Positions 27,117 to 36,073 of a DNA stretch of 64,000 nt are shown here, piece after piece. This stretch comes from JAJCYL01 sp965206015 (GTDB lineage Bacteria; Bacteroidota; Bacteroidia; Cytophagales; Cyclobacteriaceae), in NCBI GenBank assembly GCA_965206015.1, contig CBDBIW010000016.1:496001-560000 (forward strand), given 5' to 3'. Under the pieces are notes generated by a model. The model was not told the origin of the DNA. It worked only from the letters and a program-made list of their open reading frames with translations, and did not search any database. The position numbers were made by a program, and so were the translations under genes. Within the stretch, counting starts at the first letter, position 1, and each line of letters begins with the position of its first letter.

Positions 27117-27722
27117 ATGGCTGATATCATTTCCAGCCCGAATGCAGAGCAGAGAGTATTAATGGAAACATTTAAACGCCTAATTAGCAAGGTCAATAAT
27201 GAATATCAACGTGGTCAATTAATCTCTCCTTTAACCATAACATTGGGAGACGAATTTCAAGGCATACCTAAAACATTTAATTGTGCTTTAGGCATCATAT
27301 TTAGATTAGATCATTTGCTTCTGCAAACAGATATCAAACTAAGGTATACACTTTGTTATGGAAGAATTGATACTGAAATCAATACTAAAGTAGCTTATGA
27401 AATGTTGGGGGAAGGTCTTACAAGTGCTCGCAACTCCTTAAACAATTTGAAAAAAAGTAAATCTCGGATTGAAGTTTTTGGGATTGAACAAAAAAAGGCA
27501 AACCGAATTAACTGGGCCCTGAAATTGTATCAATTAATCTATGATGGTTGGAAAGCAAAGGACAGGCTTATAGCTTATGAACTGATTATCAATGACAATT
27601 ACAGCCAGGTGGCCCCACTTTTTGGGAGAGACCCGTCATCAATGTGGAGAAAAAGGGAAACTCTCAAAATTGATGAATATAGCATAGCCAAAGACTTAAT
27701 ACATTCGTTAGCAGATGAATAA
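27117..27722 (+). CDS. satD: SatD-family protein, 5' end split by the transposon
   Basis: 201 aa remain from the ATG at 27117 (MADIISSPNAEQ). Family signals include SPLTITLGDEFQGIP, RYTLCYGRID and AYEMLGEGLTSARN, and a C-terminal HTH-like part YSQVAPLFGRDPSSMWRKRE. Joining 24841-24856 to 27112 onward gives ATG CAA AAT AAA TAT ATT TTG ATG, so the native protein began MQNKYILMADII with 208 aa. The present start has no clear ribosome site and lies just outside the right transposon end, so expression is doubtful. SatD proteins were named from acid tolerance in Streptococcus; the biochemical role is unknown. Confidence 0.8.
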   Translation: MADIISSPNAEQRVLMETFKRLISKVNNEYQRGQLISPLTITLGDEFQGIPKTFNCALGIIFRLDHLLLQTDIKLRYTLCYGRIDTEINTKVAYEMLGEGLTSARNSLNNLKKSKSRIEVFGIEQKKANRINWALKLYQLIYDGWKAKDRLIAYELIINDNYSQVAPLFGRDPSSMWRKRETLKIDEYSIAKDLIHSLADE

Positions 27723-28060
27723 TGCAATTATAATTTTTGTAATTGTATTCGTATTGGGAGAGGTTCTCAATACACCCTCTTCAGAATGGTCAATAAGGCT
27801 TTTGGTCAGGGGAAAAGTACTGTTGGTATAAAGAGTATAATAAAAGGGAACCTCGAACGGCTTTTCATTTTCTGTCGCTTGTGAAGTCATTTCCCCAATC
27901 TCTTATTGCTTTTGGCACACTGAAAATAGCAACCAGACTTAAGGATAAAAATGATGAAATTTCTAATGACTATTTTTTAATGGGGAATATAATTTCCCTG
28001 TTATTTGTAGTGTTTTATTATCTAATCTATGAATTTGGCTTAAAGTATTTCGGGGAATGA
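27715..28060 (+). pseudogene. membrane protein gene between satD and parC, frameshifted
   Basis: It starts ATG at 27715 inside the end of satD: MNNAIIIFVIVFVLGEVLNTPSSEWSIRLL. Near 27810 the sense moves to a second frame (GKSTVGIKSIIKGNLERLFIF) and near 27880 to a third (VKSFPQSLIAFGTLKIATRLK, NDYFLMGNIISLLFVVFYYLIYEF) ending TGA at 28058-28060, overlapping the parC ATG. The three pieces together would make a protein of about 115 aa with three membrane segments. Two frameshifts make it a pseudogene, unless they are sequencing errors. Confidence 0.65.
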
Positions 28061-30774
28061 GTAAGGATTCTAATGGTAAAGAAGGACGTAAAGCACAATA
28101 TCAGGACGAAGATGTAATCCATGATGTTGTTCCTGTCTCAGGAATGTACGAAAATTGGTTTCTTGACTATGCTTCCTATGTAATACTTGAAAGAGCCGTA
28201 CCTGCCATAGAAGACGGTTTTAAACCAGTGCAGCGTCGTATCATGCACACCATGAAGGAAATGGATGATGGGCGTTACAATAAGGTCGCTAATCTCATAG
28301 GAAGCACCATGTCCTACCACCCTCATGGAGATACTTCTATCGGTGATGCTATTGTCAACGTTGGCCAGAAAGATATCCTGATTGATACTCAGGGAAACTG
28401 GGGAGATGTAAGAACCGGAGACCGTGCAGCTGCTCCAAGGTACATTGAGGCAAGACTGTCAAAATTTGCTTTGGACGTTTTATTCAACCCTCAAATCACG
28501 AAGTGGCAGCTATCGTATGATGGAAGGAAAAAGGAGCCAACGACTTTACCAGTCAAATTTCCTTTACTACTGGTGCAAGGAGTTGAGGGTATAGCAGTTG
28601 GTTTGAGTACGAAAATATTGCCCCATAATTTTTGCGAGCTTATTACAGCTTCGATTAAAATTCTTTCAGGTAAGAAACCCAAACTGTTTCCGGATTTTCA
28701 AACAGGAGGCCTAATAGATATTATTGACTATAATGATGGTGAACGAGGAGGGAAGGTCCGTGTAAGATCAAGAATTGAGGAGGTGGATAAAAAGACACTT
28801 CATATCAAAGAAATCCCGTATGGTACTACTACTACAAGCTTAATTGAGAGTGTGGTAAGAGCTAGTGATAAGGGAAAGATTAAGATCAAAAAAATAGTAG
28901 ACAATACTGCAAAAGACGTTGATATAGAGATACAACTGGCTACAGGCCAATCCCCTGATATTGCCATTGACGCACTATACGCCTTCACTGACTGTGAAGT
29001 ATCTATATCTCCGAATGCATGTGTTGTAATCGCTGATAAACCGCAGTTTTTATGTATAAGTGATATTCTTAAAACAAATACAGACCAGACGATCGATCTT
29101 CTAGAACGTGAGTTGGAGATCAGGAAAAGTGAACTTCTCGAAAAAATGCTGTTCTCTTCTTTAGAGAAAATTTTTATAGAGAACAGAATCTATCGGGATA
29201 TTGAAGAATGTGAGACTTGGGACGCCGTCATTGAAACGATTGATAAGGGTCTTGAACCATTTAAGAAACAGTTCTACAGAGACATTGTTGAAGAAGATAT
29301 CGTTCGACTCACTGACATTAAGATCAAAAGGATATCAAGGTTCGATGCTTTCAAAGCCGACGAGTTAATAAAGCGACTTGAAGAAGAACTGAAAGAAACA
29401 GCATACAACCTTAAGCATTTAACAGAGTTCGCGATTAAGTATTACGAAAACTTGCTTGAGAAATACGGTAAAGGACGGGAACGGCAAACAGAAATTTCAA
29501 ACTTTGACACTATTAAAGCGGCAATTGTTGCAGCTAACAATGCCAAATTATATGTAAATCGGCAGGACGGATTTGTAGGTTTTGGTCTAAAGAAGGATGA
29601 GTACTTATGTGACTGTTCAGATATTGATGACATCATAGCCTTTCGTCGAGACGGTAAGTGCATAGTGACAAAGATTCAAGACAAGGTGTTTGTAGGCAAG
29701 GATATTCTTTACGCCGGTGTTTTCCAAAAGAACGATGAACGGATGGTTTATAACCTTGCTTATGTTGACGGGAAATCTGGAAGAACACTGGCAAAGAGGT
29801 TTCAAGTTCTTGGTGTAACGAGAGATAAGGAATATGACCTTACAAAAGGGGGGAATAACTCGAAGATCCATTACCTCACCGCTAATCCCAATGGAGAGGC
29901 TGAGATTATTTCCGTCTATTTAACATCTGGAAATAAAGCAAGAAAGAAAGTCTTTGATTTCGATTTCTCTGAATTAGAAATAAAGGGCAGAGGAGCAGGA
30001 GGCAACATCTTGACGCGTTATCCGGTACGAAAGATACAATTAAAGGAAGCAGGAAAATCCACCCTGTCAGGGCTTAATATTTGGTACGACGATTCTGTTG
30101 GCCGCTTGAATAGAGACGGCAGAGGACCTTTATTAGGGAGGTTTAATAGTGAAGATTTGGTTTTGGCTATATATAAAGATGGCATCTATAAACTAACCAA
30201 TTTTGAGATTACCAACAGATACGAGTTCGACAAGATTCAGCATATTGTCAAATTCGACCCAAAGAAGCCAGTATCGGTGATTTATTATGATGGTGAATCT
30301 AAAACAGATTATGTGAAAAGATTTCTGATTGAAACTACTACCCGGAATAAACCATTTCCATTCATAAATAAATTCCGGAGCAGTAAAGTTTACTTTGCAA
30401 CGACGGCTGAACATACTGCTGTCGAAGTAACCTACAAAGCTTCCGGAAAACGAGAAAAGAAAGAATTGGATTTAAAGGAATTGATAGATATTAAAGGGTG
30501 GAAGACAATTGGAAATAAATTCCCTGTTCAAAAACCAATTGCTATAACAATCGTGAACAACCATATAGCTGACCTTAAGTTAGCAAGTAAGCAGTCAGAA
30601 CAGGATCATGGAGAAAAGACCCTTCAAGACAAAACAATAAAAGAAACACCGACTATAAATCAACCAGCAGATCAAAAGACAGAAGATATTGCATCAGAGA
30701 AATTTGATGTAGGTTCCACTATAGAATTGGGTGTAAAGTCCAATGATGATGAGGAACAACTTGACCTTTTTTAG
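28057..30774 (+). CDS. parC: DNA topoisomerase IV subunit A
   Basis: 905 aa. The winged-helix cleavage domain has SYHPHGDTSIGDAIV and the active-site Tyr in AAPRYIEARLS. The C-terminal domain (about 500-820) has beta-propeller repeats such as GRGAGGNILTRYPV. The tail is long, charged and low in complexity. At the quinolone-determining site HGDTSIGD has Thr where E. coli GyrA has Ser83, and Asp at the position of Asp87. It is the partner of parE; trmH follows after 20 bp. Confidence 0.94.
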   Translation: MSKDSNGKEGRKAQYQDEDVIHDVVPVSGMYENWFLDYASYVILERAVPAIEDGFKPVQRRIMHTMKEMDDGRYNKVANLIGSTMSYHPHGDTSIGDAIVNVGQKDILIDTQGNWGDVRTGDRAAAPRYIEARLSKFALDVLFNPQITKWQLSYDGRKKEPTTLPVKFPLLLVQGVEGIAVGLSTKILPHNFCELITASIKILSGKKPKLFPDFQTGGLIDIIDYNDGERGGKVRVRSRIEEVDKKTLHIKEIPYGTTTTSLIESVVRASDKGKIKIKKIVDNTAKDVDIEIQLATGQSPDIAIDALYAFTDCEVSISPNACVVIADKPQFLCISDILKTNTDQTIDLLERELEIRKSELLEKMLFSSLEKIFIENRIYRDIEECETWDAVIETIDKGLEPFKKQFYRDIVEEDIVRLTDIKIKRISRFDAFKADELIKRLEEELKETAYNLKHLTEFAIKYYENLLEKYGKGRERQTEISNFDTIKAAIVAANNAKLYVNRQDGFVGFGLKKDEYLCDCSDIDDIIAFRRDGKCIVTKIQDKVFVGKDILYAGVFQKNDERMVYNLAYVDGKSGRTLAKRFQVLGVTRDKEYDLTKGGNNSKIHYLTANPNGEAEIISVYLTSGNKARKKVFDFDFSELEIKGRGAGGNILTRYPVRKIQLKEAGKSTLSGLNIWYDDSVGRLNRDGRGPLLGRFNSEDLVLAIYKDGIYKLTNFEITNRYEFDKIQHIVKFDPKKPVSVIYYDGESKTDYVKRFLIETTTRNKPFPFINKFRSSKVYFATTAEHTAVEVTYKASGKREKKELDLKELIDIKGWKTIGNKFPVQKPIAITIVNNHIADLKLASKQSEQDHGEKTLQDKTIKETPTINQPADQKTEDIASEKFDVGSTIELGVKSNDDEEQLDLF

Positions 30775-30794
30775 GAAAGAAAGACTGGTGTATA

Positions 30795-31475
30795 GTGTCA
30801 TATAGGAACCCGACTGAAGAAATCGAGTTTTTGTCTCAATTCTTAACAGATAGGAGAAAAACTTTGATAGATAACGTTCTAAATAATAGAATGCGACACA
30901 TTACTATTGTACTTGAAGATGTTTTTAAAGCACAGAACGCCAGCGCAGTCTTACGAACCTGTGAATGCCAGGGTGTGCAGGATATTTACATCATAGAAAA
31001 CAGTCATCAGTATGATGTAAACCCCAACGTTGTGAAAGGTGCTACAAAGTGGCTGACAATAACGAAATACCCTAAAACTGAAGAAAACAATACCATGAAA
31101 TGTTTTGCAGATTTGAAATCTAAAGGGTACACAATTGTTGGAGCTGACCCATCTGGAACCAGATCAATCGATGATTTAAATATCGATAAACCTGTTGCTC
31201 TTGTCTTTGGTACAGAGTATCACGGTTTATCGGAAACTGCCAGAAGTAGAGCCGATAACTTCGTTACGATTCCAATGCATGGTTTCACTGAAAGCTACAA
31301 TTTATCAGTCAGTGCGGCCATTTGCATACAATCAATCACTTCACGTCTAAGGTCTTCTGAACAGAGGAATTGGGCATTAAATCAGCAAGAAATGAATATA
31401 CTGAAACTTGATTGGTATAAAGGGCAAGTAAGGGATGCTGAGGGCTTGCTATCACGTTACTTTGACCGAGAATGA
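30795..31475 (+). CDS. trmH: tRNA (guanosine-2'-O-)-methyltransferase, TrmH/SpoU family
   Basis: 226 aa with a GTG start at 30795. SPOUT motifs are present in order: NASAVLRTCECQGV (motif 1, Asn and Arg), ALVFGTEYHGLS (motif 2) and IPMHGFTESYNLSVSAA (motif 3, knot). The N-terminal and C-terminal extensions resemble TrmH, which methylates the ribose of G18 in tRNA, rather than the rRNA enzyme RlmB. It is probably co-transcribed with parC and overlaps sanA by 4 bp. Confidence 0.9.
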   Translation: MSYRNPTEEIEFLSQFLTDRRKTLIDNVLNNRMRHITIVLEDVFKAQNASAVLRTCECQGVQDIYIIENSHQYDVNPNVVKGATKWLTITKYPKTEENNTMKCFADLKSKGYTIVGADPSGTRSIDDLNIDKPVALVFGTEYHGLSETARSRADNFVTIPMHGFTESYNLSVSAAICIQSITSRLRSSEQRNWALNQQEMNILKLDWYKGQVRDAEGLLSRYFDRE

Positions 31476-32110
31476 AAAAATTAACACGCATAACGGTTAA
31501 AATTTTATCTGTAATTGTTTTGTCTATTACCATAGCAAATGTCTGGATCATTTTACAAACTACTTCAGATATCTATGCAGACATTAGTAAAGTCCCCGAG
31601 AACAAATTAGCCCTAGTACTTGGAACAAGTAAATACTTGGTTAGTGGCGGTATTAATCCATACTTTGAAAACAGGATTGATGCTACTGTCCAATTGTACA
31701 AGGCAGGCAAGGTTAAGCACATAATAGTCAGCGGGGATCATCGAACTGATTATTATAATGAGCCCGAAACCATGAAGGCAGAATTAGTTCATCTGGGTAT
31801 TCCCGAAGAGAATATTACTCTTGACCACGCAGGGTTAAGAACATTGGATTCCATTATTAGATGTAAGGAAGTTTTTGGACAAAATCAGTTTATCATTGTT
31901 ACCCAAAAATTTCATAGCTATCGAGCATTATTTATAAGTCAATACTATGGGCTTGATGCATCCGGTTATATTGCCAGGGGTGTTCCAATGACTAGTTCAC
32001 CTCTATTAATGTTCAGAGAGTTACTCGCACGACCTTTGGCAATCATTGATCTTTTTATACTTCAGACACCTCCTGAATTCTTGGGAGAAAGAGAGAATCC
32101 GGCTATTTAA
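31472..32110 (+). CDS. sanA: SanA/ElyC-like DUF218 membrane protein
   Basis: 212 aa with one N-terminal membrane segment (about 8-30) and an outer DUF218 domain: LALVLGTSKYL, NPYFENRIDATVQLYKAGKV, HIIVSGDHR, DHAGLRTLDSIIRCKEVF, IIVTQKFHSYRALF. This is the SanA pattern. In enteric bacteria SanA affects the envelope barrier to vancomycin. Its start overlaps the trmH stop (ATGA). The exact biochemical role is unknown. Confidence 0.87.
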   Translation: MKKLTRITVKILSVIVLSITIANVWIILQTTSDIYADISKVPENKLALVLGTSKYLVSGGINPYFENRIDATVQLYKAGKVKHIIVSGDHRTDYYNEPETMKAELVHLGIPEENITLDHAGLRTLDSIIRCKEVFGQNQFIIVTQKFHSYRALFISQYYGLDASGYIARGVPMTSSPLLMFRELLARPLAIIDLFILQTPPEFLGERENPAI

Positions 32111-32257
32111 ATGTTTTCAAGGCAATTTCAGGGTTACTTGGACGTCTTTTTGACCATAAAATACGTGTTTAATGAAAAAAGTCAATTAACGGAGAATTTT
32201 CGGACGTCAGTGTGGATTATTTAGCTATTACATTGTTAGATATTTTGAAAATTATTC

Positions 32258-34768
32258 ATGGAGCATAAGTTAGTACGAGCATCACTCGTCGTCCTCTTCC
32301 TATTTATCATTGGCCATTCATTTGCTCAACAAACAATCGTTACTGGCAGAGTTAAGGAAGCTTTGACCGGTACTCCAATACCCTTTGCAAATGTAATTTT
32401 CAAAGGAACAACCACAGGTACAACTACTGATTTTGATGGATTCTATGCACTCGAATCCAAGAATGCAACTGACTCAATTGAAGTTTCCTACACAGGATAT
32501 GTAAAAAGGGCAAAAGCCATCTCGAAGAGTCAAAGTCAAGCCATCGACTTTCAACTGGAGGAAGATGTAGTAAACCTGGAGGGAGTTACCATCCTATCTG
32601 GTGAAAACCCTGCATTTCCTATTATGAGGAAAATGGTTGATAATAAGAAGAAGAATGATAAACGCAGTCTCGATGCCTACGAGTATGAGAGTTATAATAA
32701 GATTGAAATAGATATTAATAATATGAGTGAGCAATTTACTCAAAGAAAGTTGGTTCAAAAAGTTAAGTCTGTTTTAGACAGTATCGAAGTAATTGCAGGT
32801 GATGATGGAGAGCCTATTTTACCAATCTTCATATCAGAAGCCATTTCCAATTATTTCTTTAAAAAGAAACCAAGACTACAATACGAAAATATTATTAAAA
32901 CCAAGATTTCTGGAGTCGGCATTAAAGACGGGTCACTCACCTCACAAGTAATTGGCTCAACTTTCCAGGAGTACAATTTCTATAACAATTGGGTAAATGC
33001 TTTGGATAAAGAATTTGCTTCACCCATTAGCGATTTTTGGAAGGCAAACTATGAATATGATTTGGCAGACAGTCTTTATATAGACGATCTGTTTGTCTAC
33101 CGATTGGAATTTTGGCCAAAACGGGAACAAGACCTCGCGTTTACGGGTACCATTTGGATCGCAAAAGATAATTATGCGCTTCGAAGAATCGATGCTACTG
33201 TCAATAAATCGGCTAACCTCAACTTTGTAAGAAAGCTTAAAATGCAACAAGATTTACTGCCCACTGAAAGCGGAGCCTGGATACCTGAAAAATCCAGAGT
33301 GGCGGTAGACTTTATAGGATTAGGTAAAGATCCTACTGGATTTGTAGCAAAATTTTATACATCCTTTAGAGATATCAAAGTCAATCAGCCGCTACCTGAT
33401 GCTTTTTATCAGCAACCTCTAAAATTAGAAGAGGATGCCAGAGAATGGACCCATGAGTATTGGGATAAAAACCGCCATGAGCCCTTGAGTGCAACAGAAA
33501 TCACTGTTTCACATATGATTGATACTTTAAAAAGCATACCCTCGATTAAAACCATTACTGATTTTGTCACCATTATAGTTAGTGGTTATTGGGATGTAGG
33601 AAATATTGATCTCGGCCCCTGGTGGTTACTTTGGGCTAATAATGATATTGAAGGAGTCCGGCTAGGATTTGGGGCCAGAACCAATCAAAAGTTCAGCAAA
33701 AAAGTTGTTTTGAAAGGAGACATCGCGTATGGTATTCGTGATCAGGAATTTAAATATGGTGCAGGAGTAGATTTTATTTTGTCGCGAAAGAGGTGGACCG
33801 TCATAGGTTTCGAACATAGAAAAGAGATAAATCCCGTATGGGCTGTAGGTGACGGGGCCTTGAACAGCACGGCATTTAGGAGTTTTGCCCGATTCGGTGA
33901 TCTGGAAACTCCATTTAAGCATTATGCAACTGAGTTCAAATTTCAGACTACTCCTTCAAAGGGATTAATAACTCAAGTAGGCTTCAAACAACAGGATTTC
34001 ACCCCTCTGAAACAGTTTAGCTTTTTCGAGCAACCAGGCAGTGATGATGCCACTCTCGGTACCTCATTTGAAACATCAGAAGTGAATATAGAAGTTCGAT
34101 ATGCCAAGGATGAGCTTTTTGTGATTGATAATAACGATAGATTGAGCTTAGGAACTATCCGCTCACCACGTATAACACTAAAATACAGTGCAGGCTTGAA
34201 CGACTTATTGAGTAGTGATTTTGGCTTCCACAGGTTATCCCTCAGGTCTGATAAGAATGTTAGAATGGGTGGCCTTGGGGTTAGCAATCTTCAAATAGAT
34301 GGAGGCTACATTTTTGGCCAGGTGCCCTTTCCGCTGCTAAAAACCCATATCGGTAATGAGCTTCCAGCTTATTACGATTTTGCTTTTAATCAAATGAACT
34401 TCTTTGAATTTGCCAGTGATCAGTATGTAGAATTAAAATATCTCCACCATTTCGAAGGATTTATACTTAATCGGATACCCTTGATGAAGAAACTCAAATG
34501 GAGATTAGTGGGGATTGCAAACTTTGCTTGGGGATCAGTACGTAATGAAAACCTTGGAGAAATTAATCCCTTCGTAACCAATTATGACGGTGACCAGGTG
34601 CTACCCTTTACAACCTTTGACGGAGCTAAACCCTATGCAGAAATAGGAGGAGGAATCGAAAACATCTTCAAGTTCTTTTTTATAGGCTCAGTAAGAAGGA
34701 TCACCTATCTTGATCGACCCGATATTCAGAAGACAGGGATAATTTTTAGACTTCAGTTTATTCTTTGA
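32258..34768 (+). CDS. DUF5686 outer-membrane protein with N-terminal CarboxypepD-reg-like domain
   Basis: 836 aa. A signal peptide (about 1-23) is followed by a carboxypeptidase-regulatory-like beta domain (about 28-105: VTGRVKEALTGTPIPFANVIFKG), as in TonB-dependent proteins, then the long DUF5686 part ending in aromatic-rich beta strands (RITYLDRPDIQKTGIIFRLQFIL) typical of an outer-membrane barrel. No plug or TonB box is seen. The family is common in Bacteroidota; its cargo is unknown. It stands alone after a 147-bp gap. Confidence 0.88.
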   Translation: MEHKLVRASLVVLFLFIIGHSFAQQTIVTGRVKEALTGTPIPFANVIFKGTTTGTTTDFDGFYALESKNATDSIEVSYTGYVKRAKAISKSQSQAIDFQLEEDVVNLEGVTILSGENPAFPIMRKMVDNKKKNDKRSLDAYEYESYNKIEIDINNMSEQFTQRKLVQKVKSVLDSIEVIAGDDGEPILPIFISEAISNYFFKKKPRLQYENIIKTKISGVGIKDGSLTSQVIGSTFQEYNFYNNWVNALDKEFASPISDFWKANYEYDLADSLYIDDLFVYRLEFWPKREQDLAFTGTIWIAKDNYALRRIDATVNKSANLNFVRKLKMQQDLLPTESGAWIPEKSRVAVDFIGLGKDPTGFVAKFYTSFRDIKVNQPLPDAFYQQPLKLEEDAREWTHEYWDKNRHEPLSATEITVSHMIDTLKSIPSIKTITDFVTIIVSGYWDVGNIDLGPWWLLWANNDIEGVRLGFGARTNQKFSKKVVLKGDIAYGIRDQEFKYGAGVDFILSRKRWTVIGFEHRKEINPVWAVGDGALNSTAFRSFARFGDLETPFKHYATEFKFQTTPSKGLITQVGFKQQDFTPLKQFSFFEQPGSDDATLGTSFETSEVNIEVRYAKDELFVIDNNDRLSLGTIRSPRITLKYSAGLNDLLSSDFGFHRLSLRSDKNVRMGGLGVSNLQIDGGYIFGQVPFPLLKTHIGNELPAYYDFAFNQMNFFEFASDQYVELKYLHHFEGFILNRIPLMKKLKWRLVGIANFAWGSVRNENLGEINPFVTNYDGDQVLPFTTFDGAKPYAEIGGGIENIFKFFFIGSVRRITYLDRPDIQKTGIIFRLQFIL

Positions 34769-34834
34769 TTAGCAATACGAGAACATAGAATTCCGCTCTT
34801 TACGGTTCAATTAAACCCTGATTACAGATAATTA

Positions 34835-35280
34835 ACCCGTTGTGCTAATTAATCAGGAGTAAGGAAAAGTATTCATAAGACTGATTATCAGTAAATTAGA
34901 GTAACAACAAACCCATTTATTGAACGGACCTGTGCACACCATTAAAAGTAATTTCGATAAGATTCTTCAAACAATAGATAGTGAAAATTGACTGTTTAAC
35001 AAGATCAAATCTGATGACAGCAGTGCTTTTCCCTATCCAATAGACCGAACACGGTATAACAGACGCACAAGGCAGTTGTTTCGGGTAATTGACCATGCTC
35101 CTGATAAAGGATACTTGCGCTGCTCAAGACAGTGATTTCCATGGATACACCTTACAGGGAGTCTGTTCGGTTCATGGGATATTCCACGCTATTGAACTGA
35201 CAAAAGCCAGCGTTCATGCTATCACTTTTTTAAAGGAGATTAACTCCCAACTATCTGATTAAATCGGAGAATTTTTTAGA
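34835..35280 (+). mobile_element. IS982-type element A, decayed left part
   Basis: It begins with ACCCGTTGTGCTAATTAATC; the first 66 bp match 47623-47688 almost exactly. Inside, frames broken by stops give APDKGYLR and LTKASVHAITFLKEI, pieces of an IS982-like DDE transposase. The segment 35095-35260 is very similar to 47820-47980, so both are copies of one IS. There is no intact frame, and the right end is missing. Confidence 0.65.
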
Positions 35281-35299
35281 TTAGCTGATTATATAGTGG

Positions 35300-35900
35300 A
35301 AATAAGCGGACAAATTTATCGTCCGCATACCCAATTGTTAAAAAGAATTTACTTGAAAGTACTCCTGTAAGAGACGATACTCCTGTAAGAGTTTGCCATA
35401 ACAGACGTATTCATAACCACAAAGCTTTTCAGGGATTGGCCAAAACAGGCCAATGTTCTACAGGTTGGTTCTATGGCTTCAAATTACACATCATCACTGC
35501 TCATACAGGTGAAAGCGTAGATTTTATGCTTCCCCCTGGTAATGTGGACGACCGTAAGCCTCTTACAATTGAACGGTTTATCAACAAGCTTTTTGGAAAG
35601 CTTTTTGGTGACAAAGGGTATATCAGTAAGGAACTTTTTAAACCTTTTCTTCCAGGGTGTTCATCTGGTCACAAAGCTCAAACCGAATGTAAAATCTTCA
35701 TCAATTACACCAATGATGGATGCTGTACTACCTGGTAAAAGAGCTATTTGTGAAACCATTATATTGGCCAGCTCAAAAACATATTTCAAGTCGAAGCATT
35801 CAAGACACAGAAGTCCTTCCAATTTCACTGAGAAAAAACCTGCAATCAAACTCGACTATACAGATTCTAAACAGCTTCTCCTGCCTTGATGATCTCTCTT
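35300..35900 (+). pseudogene. IS982-family transposase B, decayed
   Basis: Frames in succession read VCHNRRIHNHKAFQGLA, GWFYGFKLHIITAHTGE, PGNVDDRKPLT, LFGDKGYISKELF and, shifted, KRAICETI with SKHSRHRSPSNF: the DDE core and the conserved C-terminal IEHSRHRSP box of IS982. At least two frameshifts are present. A 14-bp repeat, TACTCCTGTAAGAG, occurs twice at 35360-35373 and 35378-35391. Confidence 0.7.
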
Positions 35901-35904
35901 ACCT

Positions 35905-36073
35905 CGAACTCACGTTAACTTAATTATCCAGGATGAGCGAAAAGAGGTCCATGTAAAAGGGATGGGACTGGCTCACAAAGATTTTGTAGTTTTAAATTTC
36001 TGTGCCAGAGATGGTTGTCTTGGCCAGGGTATCATTGATTCTGGTCAAATACTGCGATTTAATCTCATAGACC
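35905..36073 (+). other. short open frame before the subtilase, unrecognised
   Basis: One frame is open here (VHVKGMGLAHKDFVVLNFCA, then GQGIIDSGQILRFNLIDHGKE) and ends at TAG 36086-36088, just inside the subtilase gene. No ATG with a ribosome site is obvious. It may be the tail of an older gene cut by the IS982 elements. I see no match to a known family. Confidence 0.25.

Noticed and set aside
27050..27196. Transposase start at 27196
   Set aside because: It would begin outside the transposon end and inside satD; the family-like N-terminus starts at 27049.
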